The position numbers and the translations under genes are program-made. From Chara braunii (lineage: Eukaryota; Streptophyta; Charophyceae; Charales; Characeae): DNA of 22,522 nucleotides. The notes under the pieces were generated by a model. That model saw nothing but the letters and a program-made list of their open reading frames with translations. It made no database searches and was not told the DNA's origin. Of the stretch, positions 1 to 8,402 are shown one piece after another. Where the stretch lies: assembly GCA_003427395.1 (NCBI GenBank), contig BFEA01000027.1:2830930-2853451 (forward strand), given 5' to 3'. Positions within the stretch are counted from its first letter, which is position 1. Each line of letters starts with the position of its first letter.

Positions 1-561
1 AGGTTCTTCAGACTGGTCCGGTCGCCTTACTGTTTTGCCTAAGACATTGAACTAGGGCTGGAAATGAGGTCCTCCAGACTGATCCGGTCGCCTTGTTGTT
101 TTGCCAAAGACATTGAACTGGGGCTGAAATTGAGGTCCTCCAGACTGATCCGGTCGCCTTGCTCGTATTGCCTAAGACATTGAACTGGGGCTGGAAATGA
201 GGTCCTCCTGACAGATCCGGTCACCTTGCTGTTTTGCCTAAGACATTGAACTGGGGCTGGAAATGAGGTCCTCCAGACTGATCCGGTCACCTTGCTGTTT
301 TGCCTAAGACATTGAACTGGGGCTGGAAATGAGGTCCTCCAGACTGATCCGGTCGCCTTGCTCGCATTGCCTAAGACATTGAACTGGGGCTGGAGACGAG
401 GTCTTTAAGACTGATCCGTTCGCCTTGCTCGTATTGCGTAAGACATTGAACTGGGGCTGGAGACGAGGTCTTTCAGACTGATCCCGTCGCCTTGCTCGTA
501 TTGCCTAAGACATTGAACTGGGGTTTGAAATGAGGTTCTCAGACTTATCCGGTCGCCTTGC
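1..561. repeat. Tandem array, 66/67-bp unit, about 8.4 copies
   Basis: The anchor GACTGATCCGGTCGCC, with small changes, begins at 11, 77, 143, 210, 276, 342, 409, 476 and 542, giving spacings of 66 or 67 bp. Each unit also carries CTAAGACATTGAACTGGGGC. The last copies have a variant, GGAGACGAGGTCTTT, in place of GGAAATGAGGTCCTC. Because 66 is 22 codons, the minus strand stays open over 39-290 with a 22-residue periodicity; I treat this as a by-product of the repeat, not a gene. The array is cut by the window start. Confidence 0.97.
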
Positions 562-979
562 TAAGTCAATCGATTTTTGCTTGCTGAAAAAGGGTTGACT
601 TTTCTCCTTGTGAGAATAGTCCAGGCTAGTGTATTGGTGATTGCATGGGGTTTGACTGAGAACAACCTGGAAAGTAAAAATTAACTAAATAAGATACAGG
701 ACTCATGTTTTTGTGATAAGGACAAACGAAAGATGAAAAGTTTGGGTAAACAAATCCTTGTTTTGAATTAGTTGAATGTGTTATTGACTTGACATACCTG
801 TTGGCAATGCCTTGTCTTTTGCTCAATGCTATGCTTGTCTTCTGCGTTATAGGGTAGTCTGTTAGTGTTCGCCTTATGCTTGAGCGATAGGCAGGTAGAT
901 GTTCACTTTTATGTTCGCATTTGTCTTTTTTCATGTATGTTTGTTTTGATAGGACTTCGNCTAGCCTTTGAATTAGTAT
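562..979 (+). other. Unique LTR stretch with a block conserved at the right end
   Basis: No gene is seen; the minus-strand open frame over 626-1039 is AT-rich and crosses N bases. The segment 841-891 aligns by eye with 21905-21957 at roughly 70% identity: both carry a TTATAGG motif, then GT..TCGCC, then GCT.GAG and a final TAGG. In both places the block lies between a short-repeat array and the first ~120-bp hairpin repeat. This conserved order is the main evidence that the two ends of the window are the same kind of LTR. Confidence 0.5.
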
Positions 980-1290
980 AAATTCTGGGAGCCTCCTTTC
1001 CNAGGGGAAATGCTGCCNAAATTTCTGTTGAATCATCAAAGTTAGCCAAGGTTTTGNGATGTCAGCTAGGATATGGTATAGTTTAGTCTTTGGGGACAGT
1101 TGAAATTTTGGAAGTCTTCCTTTCTAAAGGAAGTGCTGCTGAAATTTCTACTGAAACCAAAAAGTTAGTTTAATTTCAGATGATTTTCATAGTCACGAGT
1201 TTTTCTTTTTAGATTTGGTATAGTAAATATTCTTCGAGCACACTTCCCTAAAAGAAGTGCTGCAGAAATTTTCAGGATTTTTATATCGTT
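980..1290 (+). repeat. Three ~123-bp repeats, each with a short hairpin (left set)
   Basis: Copies are anchored by TGCTGC at 1011, 1134 and 1258 (spacing 123 and 124 bp). The shared core reads roughly TATAAATTCTGGGA, then a hairpin, then TGCTGCC and AAATTTCTACTG. The middle copy has a perfect 8-bp stem, CTTCCTTT (1116-1123) with AAAGGAAG (1126-1133), around a CT loop. The third has CACTTC/GAAGTG (1241-1246, 1254-1259). The first is interrupted by N at 1002 and 1018. Four more copies lie at 22050-22522 in the same orientation. The coding potential is nil. Confidence 0.85.
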
Positions 1291-1327
1291 ACCGGACGCT
1301 GCTGCTAAGTAAGCTTAGAGTGTGTTA

Positions 1328-1926
1328 CGGAGTTGAACTCCGTTAACTCGACAGGCGATGCCTGCCTTGATTATTGTGGCGCAGGTCATTGCTACCTGCG
1401 AGAGTTTCTTCGAAGTCTTGAGCTTCATCAACTTCTGCTATCACCTGATAGCACGTCGGTTTGCGACTCAACTCCTACCCACTGTGATACCCACGCCCAG
1501 ATGTCTGTGACCCTGTAGGCGAAAGGCATTTCCGTATGAAATAAAACCTATCCTTGGAACCTCTCTTGAATGGCCATGCAAAAGCTGTGTGAATCGGGAT
1601 AGGCGGATATGCCTTTGTTGAATGGGGTCGGAAACGGGCGTGTGGGACATGAGCCTGGGAGCAAAGGAGTTGACCACGTGTGGCATTTTGGATGTGAGTC
1701 TTCATTGGGTTTCATGTGTGTGCATGTATGTATGGGAGCGAGTACTCGCTCCTGGATTTGAGAGTGATATGAATGAATGAGTGCAGGGTGTGAGTGACAA
1801 GGTTCAACTATGGCTATGAGAATGACTCTCGTTGATTTCCCTCGCCATTTTCTTTCTCTTATTTTACTCCTGCCGTGTGCATCTAGCAAACAAGCAGGAG
1901 TAGCCGAGCGCAAGGTTTAGCGCTCG
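1328..1926 (+). other. Cluster of perfect palindromes and hairpins in the LTR
   Basis: Perfect inverted repeats follow one another: ACGGAGTT-G-AACTCCGT (about 1328-1344); CGCAGGT/ACCTGCG (about 1379-1400); GCTATCA/TGATAGC with a CC loop (1437-1452); the 18-bp palindrome GGAGCGAGTACTCGCTCC (1735-1752); TACTCCTGC/GCAGGAGTA (1865-1873, 1894-1902); CGAGCGC/GCGCTCG (1905-1911, 1920-1926). The density is well above what I would expect by chance. They could be RNA structures in the retrotransposon leader, or DNA-level protein sites. Open frames across this stretch in several frames show no recognisable motif. Confidence 0.7.
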
Positions 1927-2235
1927 ACCTTAGATCGGACCGAGACTTAGCTTGGGTACGGCGAATTGCTCGCCAACCCGTGAGTACTCGTATTTTCCTT
2001 GCGCATGGGAAGGACGAGCGTACCCCGTCTCAAAAGGGGTCTTGCTTTTAAGATTATTAAATGGACGTTGGTCCTGACCCTGGAATTCGAGGTCTTTGTC
2101 CAAGACGTCCCAGACTCCGATCCAGCACAAAAAGGTTTCCCCCTTGAGGCGGACCTGCGCCCCTTGCTTATCCTCACCCACTGCCTAAAAAACACGGGTG
2201 ACGCAAGGGCCGAACGACTTATCCTTCAGATGTGC

Positions 2236-2290
2236 AATATCGTGAAGGAGAAACCCTTCACGATATTTCGCTTTCGACACTTGAGTGTCG
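2236..2290 (+). other. Two adjacent perfect hairpins
   Basis: A 13-bp perfect stem, AATATCGTGAAGG (2236-2248) with CCTTCACGATATT (2255-2267), encloses a 6-nt loop. It is followed at once by CGACACT-TG-AGTGTCG (2275-2290). They continue the hairpin series of 1328-1926 and sit about 660 bp before the LTR end. The function is unknown; a structured 5' leader is the simplest guess. Confidence 0.8.
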
Positions 2291-2948
2291 TACGCAACCC
2301 CGAAACCCATGGGAGGTTGAACGGATGTGGGTAACACATGAAGCGTCGCCGTGATAGTAGATTAAGTGAGAACACATGACTGAACGTTATGGTTCCCATG
2401 GCAGTGACATTCTTTTCATGTAACTATGCGCATACCTCGCTCAGACACATTGGCAGTTCTGAGTTATGGGTCAGGACGTATGAAAAAGGGACTAGGCTAA
2501 TTTGCTTGTATGGGTTACGTTGCTTTATCGTGTATCGCGTGGTTGATTTAGGATGTCCTAGTCGACCGACGCTGAATCGCACGTGGGAGATCAGCGCCCC
2601 AGCGTGATGGTTCGTGTACAGGTCCGAGCTAGGCGTGGACCGTGCGTACCCCCTATGCTACAGCATACGAGAAACACCCTCGACTGGGCCACCTCCGTGA
2701 TTGCAAGTAAAAGTTTTCGTGTGTGGTTCAGTAGCTCGGCGAGGATACGCCCACCCAAGGGATGGTGACAGCTTCCGCAGGTGGAGGTAAGTTGTACCTC
2801 GCGAGACCCTTTCCTGTCGTAGGGACAACTGGCGCATTCGGCCGGAGCGGCTCTGCCGCTTCCCTTTCCATGAAGCGACTTGCGAATACTGCCAATCCTG
2901 CGTGACGAGGCCGGGAAGGTTCCCCCAACGGGGACCGTGCGCACGACA
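2291..2948 (+). other. LTR 3' part, no gene seen
   Basis: No convincing coding sequence. Short hairpins occur, for example TATGCT-AC-AGCATA near 2656-2669 and AGCGGC-TCT-GCCGCT near 2848-2862. The minus-strand frame at 2591-3106 crosses the PBS and shows no family motif. This stretch is best read as U5/leader-side LTR sequence. Confidence 0.4.
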
Positions 2949-2950
2949 GG

Positions 2951-2968
2951 TGGCGCCGTTGTCGGGGA
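2951..2968 (+). promoter_or_regulatory. Primer-binding site (PBS) for minus-strand synthesis
   Basis: TGGCGCCGTTGTCGGGGA is a close match to the TGGCGCCGTTGCCGGGGA-type PBS known from plant Ty3/gypsy elements, where it pairs with the 3' end of a tRNA and primes reverse transcription. It lies two bases after a CA that can end the LTR and about 440 bp before gag, as expected. Which tRNA is used cannot be told from the window. Confidence 0.8.
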
Positions 2969-3390
2969 TCTCGGCTGCCTACCGAGGTCCATAGTGAACG
3001 GACTTGGGTTTAGTGCAGAACGATGATCCAGGCAAAACGACACTTTTGTTTTTTTTGTGATTAGGGAAATGATATAGTATGTTTTTGACTTTGATATTTC
3101 CGTCATGACTTAAGGAAATGTCCTTAAGAATCTTATCAGGCCCAAAGAGGGGCCTCACTGTCATGGTTAGGAACGCTAAGTATTAAGAGTTGGTGTGGAG
3201 TGGACGAATTCGTAGTATGATTATATGAAGGTGTGGATGCTTGTGTATGAGTGTCGAACGTTTGAATTTAGTAGTAGGACACAACCTCTTAAGGTTGAGG
3301 TTGGACTAGCTATAAAGGTTTGTTAAAGTAATTAGGTTGACCATGTATAAGTGTTGTATATTGACAGGGAACTGATTGTCGAAGAACGAT
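2969..3390 (+). other. Untranslated leader between PBS and gag
   Basis: An AT-rich stretch of about 420 bp with no gene. It would hold the packaging region of the element's RNA, but no specific signal is recognised. Confidence 0.4.
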
Positions 3391-4833
3391 ATGGCGGGCG
3401 ATGAACTCAATCAGGCCGATGGCGCGGGCCAGCGGTCGGTTACGTTCGGTCAACTGGTTGCTCTACTGGATGGGCGCGCGGTGACGCGATCCAACATCCC
3501 TAAGGTTCCAATCTTCCACTTCAAAGGAGATAAGGTGTTAGAGTGGCTTGAGTTGCTCGAGCAAATTACTGACGAGATGACGGAAGAAGAAAAATTTCGT
3601 CAAATCTCTAAGTACGTCTGGTGGGAGATGCGGCCGGAAGTTATGCGAGTAGCAACTGAGGCCGCATGAAATTGGGAGAACTTTGAGGCAGAAATGCAGA
3701 GGCGGTATCAGTTGTGAGATAACCTCCTTACGATGAAGGACTTGGAAAGGCTACAGAGGTCTGATTTCACGACAGTGGGTGCCTTCGCGACGACTTTCGA
3801 GAAGATGGCGAAGAAGGTTTCAGGGTTGGCCGAGGAGTCCCAATGTGCCATCTTCCTAAGCAACTTCACGGAATGCGAGAGTGTTTCCCTAACCAGAAGA
3901 GGGGCCATAGGGAGGAAGTTGACTTGGGAGACGGTGAAGCAAAGCTTGGCAGATGGGGAGTTGGACCAGGTATACTAGTTTCAGATAAAACAACAACGGC
4001 ATAAGCGAAAGGCCCGAGTTGTTACTGAAGGAGCAGGTATCAACCTTCAACAACTTATTGCGGATGGAATAGCCAAGTACCAAGCCGACCAACAGAAGGC
4101 GGCAGGGAAACAGGTTTTGATAGTGACTCAGCCTCAGGCAAAAGCTGCGAAAAAGGTGGTGGAGCAGGTGGAAGATGATGATGACGATGAGGAAAAAGAA
4201 CCAGTGAAGCTGACAAAAAGTCAGAGAAAGACGAGGAACCAGGCCTTAGGTGGTCAAGGTTCGGGGAAGAATACAGAAGTACAAGTCGTCGCGCCAGCCC
4301 AAGTAAATGCCAATCAGGCAAGCACGAGTGCGTCACCACCACAGGGACCAGCGCCGGTTGGACCTTGGCCAGGGACCATTCCTCCTGTTTGGTCGGGGTA
4401 TAGTCCATATGGCCCATGGCTGTTTTACAACCAAGCCGGGCCGCCTGTGGGAGGGCCGACTATGCATGCTGCAGGAGTATACCCCGATGCGCCGGCTCAA
4501 GGAGTGAATCAGCAAGGGGGGGGCCAACAGCAGCAGCAAGCACCCCCGCCCCAAGTCAACCAACCCGGTCAAGCAGCGGGTCAAGGACAAGGTCAGAACC
4601 AGGGAGGTAACGGGCAGAGCAATCAGGGCCGAGGCAATGGAGGCCGCGGATAGGGTAACAGTAATGGTGGACAAGGCGGTCAAGGGGGCGGACGTGGAGT
4701 CAATTGGAATGGGCAAGGCGGAAATGATAGGCCAAGGTTCGATTGGAGAAATGTCATTCGCCATCATTGCGCACTAAAAGGGCATAGCTTCAGGTTTTGC
4801 CAAATTCGGAAAGTAGATGAGGGAAATGGCCTT
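3376..4833 (+). pseudogene. gag: Gag (capsid and nucleocapsid), broken by four stops
   Basis: Gag would form the virus-like particle that packages element RNA in the cytoplasm. In frame 1 a capsid-type segment runs from about 3500 (VPIFHFKGDKVLEWLELLEQ, then WENFEAEMQRRYQL), typical of retrotransposon Gag. A basic/acidic linker follows, then a Q/G/P-rich tail (about 4300-4740) and a zinc-knuckle-like segment at 4759-4800. There the CX2CX4HX4C spacing is kept, but the first Cys is Arg (CGC, one base from TGC). In-frame stops are TGA 3667, TGA 3715, TAG 3976 and TAG 4651. The first ATG is 3391; translation upstream would need TTG at 3376. The frame continues without shift into protease, so gag and protease were one polyprotein. 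Clearly a pseudogene now. Confidence 0.85.
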
Positions 4834-4845
4834 ATCTCGACGAAC

Positions 4846-6258
4846 ATGGACGGAGATGTCTATGATATGCATGGGAAATATATTGACCCTAACATTGCAG
4901 GTGGTATGCGCAAGGAGGCGCTTCGTCGAGCCGAACTAGGTCCGCCACCACTGACCATGTTCCGACTCTGGCAAGAGGAAAATGTCAGGTCAACGATAAA
5001 AGTGGAGGAACTGGCCAATAATGAGTCCGAAGAGGACATCAGGAGGGAAGAGTCAGTCGTGATAGAAGAGGAGGAGGAAGAAGAATCGTATTGCCAAGGA
5101 AGGACCATAGATACCATGGAGCGAATGGAAGACCTCGTGGAGAAGATGCAGAGGTTGAATTTGAAAATGAGGTCCATTTGCGACGAGGTGGCGAAACCAA
5201 TGGTTTACTTACTAGGCTCAGAAATAGGGCCATCGAGTGTCAAACTGGCTCGTCAGACCTTGGGATCAACCCCGGGATCAGGCATTACATTCCGACCTCC
5301 TCGAGGGCAACCCACATTCCCGCAAGCAGTATGCACGAGAAGTAAGAAAGGAAATCCCAGTAGCAGTCAGGAACCTCCAAGCGAAAGTCAACCTCGTGAG
5401 AAGGAGTCAGTTATCAATGTGGGGGATAAAGGCAAAGAGGATGAGGAAGATGAGCGGCTAAGGAAGGAAGAGGAAGAACAAGCTGCTCAACGTGCAAAGA
5501 AGAGGAAGCCGGAAGATAGGTCAGAAAGAGCAGCAAAAGGAGAAGGCTCGCGAAAACAAAAATATGGAGTACCATTGGAAGATGGCCTGGATTTTGAAGC
5601 CTTGGTTGATAGGCTTCTGGAAGGGCATAATGACCTGCTTAACTTAAAGGATATCCTCGCCTCTGCGCCTAAGCTTAGGGAAGGATTCAAAACACGACTC
5701 TCTTGTCGAAGGGTGGTGAGCGTGCGACTAGGAGATCTCATCCCTGCCGAGGCTCATTGGGCGGTTTCTGGGACGGAAATGGATTGGAAATCGGTCGGGA
5801 CTGGGAGTGTGAACCTGAGTATAAAGGGTAAGCCGTGTAGCGGAATGCTAGATACAGGAGCGGAGATGAATATCATCAAGGAATCTGACGCACTCCGCTT
5901 GGGGATGGACATCGATCGAATGGACTCAGGATTCCTCTATGACGCAAGTGGGAGAACTCCTTTTACTGGGACGGCATCGAATGTGGTGATTGAAATCGGG
6001 AAAGTGAAGGTGCGGTCCTGCTTCTTCGTTATGCCCGATTTGGACCATCCTCTCCTGCTGGGAAGGTCATTCCTTTGCCGCACTGAATCAATGATACTTA
6101 ACAAGTATGACGACACAATGTATGTCAACCTAAGTGATCCAGTTTGCGGCAACTACGAGATTATCACCTGTCACAATACAGGACCTCGTAGCTTGAGGAA
6201 TAGGCCGAACCCAGGTTCCTATACCTTTGAGGAATCTGAAGGGGAGAGGAGGAGATAA
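4846..6258 (+). CDS. pro: Gag C-terminal extension plus aspartic protease
   Basis: A 470-codon open frame in the same frame as gag. It probably continues that polyprotein, so the ATG at 4846 need not be a real start. The N-terminal part begins MDGDVYDMHGKYIDPN. Next come an acidic Glu-rich run (about residues 60-85), a short coiled-coil-like helix (about 88-112) and a Lys/Arg/Glu-rich stretch (about 200-245) that could serve as a nuclear signal. The retropepsin-like protease is near the C-terminus: MLDTGAEMN with the catalytic Asp at residue 336 (codon 5851), and LLLGRSFL about 70 residues later as the second conserved motif. The enzyme would cut the Gag-Pol precursor as a homodimer. It ends at TAA 6256, followed in frame by further polyprotein-like sequence, so this stop is probably also a mutation. 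Confidence 0.85.
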   Translation: MDGDVYDMHGKYIDPNIAGGMRKEALRRAELGPPPLTMFRLWQEENVRSTIKVEELANNESEEDIRREESVVIEEEEEEESYCQGRTIDTMERMEDLVEKMQRLNLKMRSICDEVAKPMVYLLGSEIGPSSVKLARQTLGSTPGSGITFRPPRGQPTFPQAVCTRSKKGNPSSSQEPPSESQPREKESVINVGDKGKEDEEDERLRKEEEEQAAQRAKKRKPEDRSERAAKGEGSRKQKYGVPLEDGLDFEALVDRLLEGHNDLLNLKDILASAPKLREGFKTRLSCRRVVSVRLGDLIPAEAHWAVSGTEMDWKSVGTGSVNLSIKGKPCSGMLDTGAEMNIIKESDALRLGMDIDRMDSGFLYDASGRTPFTGTASNVVIEIGKVKVRSCFFVMPDLDHPLLLGRSFLCRTESMILNKYDDTMYVNLSDPVCGNYEIITCHNTGPRSLRNRPNPGSYTFEESEGERRR

Positions 6259-6552
6259 ATGGGTGAAGACGAAGAGGAATGTGAGCCTACTGACGAGATG
6301 TGCTTAAGCCTAACCAATATCAACGATGCTATGGAGATAGTGTCGTCATATGGGATGGCGGATCCCATTGCTGTAGAGCCTTTGAGAGAAAGAATAGTGG
6401 AAGATTCCGGCGAGGGAGAAGTGGAGCTCGTATATCGATTACCGGCAAGGACAAGTGAGTCGGGGGTACCTCAGAGTCGTGCTGCAAGCCAGCCTTTGAT
6501 ACGATTAGGGGTGGGCTTAAGCAGGGTTCCAAAAGAAGGTACAAACGCGTGA
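6259..6552 (+). pseudogene. Protease-RT linker, ends at a frame change
   Basis: A 97-codon frame-1 stretch directly after TAA 6256. Its sequence (EMCLSLTNINDAMEIVSSYG) looks like the linker between protease and RT in this family, so it is a remnant of the polyprotein, not a separate protein. It ends at TGA 6550. The downstream RT lies in frame 3, and frame 3 already reads a basic KRRYKR segment just before 6549, so a frameshift lies in roughly 6470-6535. A programmed frameshift cannot be excluded, but no slippery site stands out. Confidence 0.6.
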
Positions 6553-7697
6553 CTGAGAAGAGTCATCTCGTTCCTGTCCTCATAACTGCGGAAGAAGAGT
6601 TCTACTATGAGCAGGAACGTGAATTGATACGGCGAATGAAAGAGGATGCAGAACATGGGTCGTGCCGTATCAATGAGAGGAACGGGAGAGACCTGATAAT
6701 AGGAGAGCCAGGATTCCTTACTCCACAAGAGAAGGCCCTTATGGTAGCGGTAATGAAGGAGCGGCATCGCGCATATGTGTTTGACGATGATGAGCGCGGA
6801 CGCCTTGATGTAGATAAAGTTCCGATGATTCGGATCCACACTGTGCCTCATGTACCATGAAATTTGCGAGGGCCACGCTATCCTAATCCGGCAGAGGAAC
6901 GGAGAGTAGTCGACTACTTGGATGACAAGATTCATTCTCATGTAGCCGACTATTCAAGTGGGTCTTACGCATCACCAAAGTTCTGCTTTATCAAGCCGAA
7001 CGGTACCCTGAGGTGGGAGCAGGACCTTCAGCGCCTGAATGCGGTAACGATACGAGATGTGGGAGGTTTGCCGAACGCAGATGCGCTGACAGAATCTTGT
7101 GCTGGCAGGCCTATCATTTCCTTGATAGACTTGTACTCGGGGTACGATCAGTTCCCGCTGTATCCACCTGATAAACCTATGACTGTGATGCATACACCAA
7201 AATGACTAATCCATATGAACGTGGCGCCACAAGGGTGGACGAATGTTGTGGCGATGGTGCAGAAGCATATGGTTCGCGTTATGCAGACGGTTAGTCCACA
7301 TCTTACGCAACCATACATTGACGATTTGGCCGTGAAAGGGCGGAAGAGGAAGGATGAGACGAAAGTTATGCCTGGGGTAAGGAAATTTGTCTGGGATCAT
7401 ATACAAGATATTGCTTGGATTCTTGACATTCTGAGGGATTACAACCTTACCGCGAGCGGACTGAAGTCGAAACACCGTATGCGGAAGACAAGCATATTAG
7501 GCTTCGTATGTAACGAGAGCGGTCGTCGCCCCGACATCAAGAAAACTAACAAGATACTCGAATGGCCGGTGCCATTCGAATCTGTTAGTGAAATTCGTAG
7601 TTTCCTGGGGACATGTGGCTTTTGGCGAGTTTTCATCAAGAACTTCGCTGAAAAGACAGAGCAGTTGAGGAAGCTTGTCAGGAAAGATCAAAAATGA
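6549..7697 (+). pseudogene. pol: Reverse transcriptase domain, broken by three stops
   Basis: This domain would copy element RNA into DNA inside the particle. In frame 3 it carries KPNGTLRW, then SLIDLYSGYDQF with the first catalytic Asp at 7128, the APQGW segment, and the YIDD active-site box at 7314-7325. The thumb and connection follow (ILGFVCNESGRRPD, FLGTCGFWRVF). These are the standard Ty3/gypsy RT blocks in order. Stops lie at TGA 6858, 7203 and 7695. Those at 6858 and 7695 are in positions where Trp is expected (VP*NLRG and K*EWD), so TGG to TGA is likely; 7203 replaces a Gly-like position before LIHMN. Catalytic residues survive but the protein cannot be made whole. Confidence 0.93.
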
Positions 7698-8402
7698 GAA
7701 TGGGATGAGAAGCAGGAAGGAGTTGTAAGTAGTTTGAAAAGGGAGTTCAGAGAAGGTGGTCTGGTGTTGGGAGTTCCTGACTTCGAAGCAACGCCAAAAC
7801 ATCCTTTCATCGTAGAAACCGATGCAGGGCCTACAACTCTGGGTGACATTCTGATCCAAGCTGATGTAAATGGCGAGGAGAGGCCTTCGAGGTTCGAGAG
7901 TCGAACCTTGAATGGCACTGAGAGAAACTACTCACAGTTCAAGCGGGAGACACTTGCAGTTCTCCACTATCTAAGGGTGTTCCGCAACTACCTTTTCGGA
8001 AGGAGGTTTGTGCTGAGAGTCGATCCGACCGCATTGGCCGGTTCATTAAAGAACTACGCACCGTCAGACCCAATTATTGCCAGATGGCTCACGTATGTGT
8101 GGATGTTTGACTTTGAGTTGGAACGCATACCTGGGAATAAGAACCGGGCTGACGGGCTTAGTCGGATCAATTGGGATAAGTCCGACGATGGAGTTAATTA
8201 GGATATACCTCCGGCAGATGCATTTCTCGATGAGGAGGAGGACGTGAAACTCCATATCAATGCACATGTCATTGGGATCAGTGGAGTCATTGTGCAAGGA
8301 CAATCTGCTTTTCTTGCTCCTGCAGGATACGTGAAGCGAGCGGATATAGATCTCAAGGACTTCGTGGAAGAGGATCCTTGAGGAGGGAAGGATGTTGAGT
8401 GG
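7698..8402 (+). pseudogene. pol: RNase H domain and RNase H-integrase linker
   Basis: RNase H would degrade the RNA strand during reverse transcription. Frame 3 shows the acidic active-site set: Asp in VETDAG (7821), Glu in KRETLAV (7947), Asp in RVDPTAL (8022) and Asp in NRADGLSR (8151). The spacing is as usual for Ty3/gypsy elements. The domain itself is open from TGA 7695 to TAG 8199. A linker (LDEEEDVKLHIN) then runs through TGA 8379 into the integrase ORF in the same frame. The codon at 8379 sits in P*GG, again compatible with a lost Trp. Confidence 0.9.

Larger units (their letters stand above)
1..2948 (+). mobile_element. Probable 5' LTR of a Ty3/gypsy element, left end outside the window
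   Basis: The right boundary is set by the primer-binding site starting at 2951; the sequence just before it ends in GACA then GG, so the LTR may end with the usual CA at 2948. The left boundary is not visible. Inside are a 66/67-bp tandem array, a conserved block at 841-891, three ~123-bp hairpin repeats and many palindromes. The block order matches the right end of the window (21137-22522), which supports an LTR identity. An AATAAA at 1542-1547 could be a polyadenylation signal, but I cannot place U3, R and U5. An LTR of nearly 3 kb or more would be large, as in Ogre-type giant elements. The LTR 5' terminus and a target-site duplication are not seen. Confidence 0.5.

Noticed and set aside
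39-290. Minus-strand protein with 22-residue repeats
   Set aside because: A direct consequence of a 66-bp tandem repeat; no start context or conserved domain, and the 67-bp units break the frame.
1-561. CRISPR array
   Set aside because: Units are tandem without unique spacers and the context is eukaryotic LTR DNA.
626-1039. 137-codon open frame on the minus strand
   Set aside because: AT-rich, contains N bases, no motif, and overlaps LTR repeats.
1999-2334. 111-codon open frame on the + strand in the left LTR
   Set aside because: Spans the perfect hairpin series and has no recognisable domain; overlapping frames are open too.
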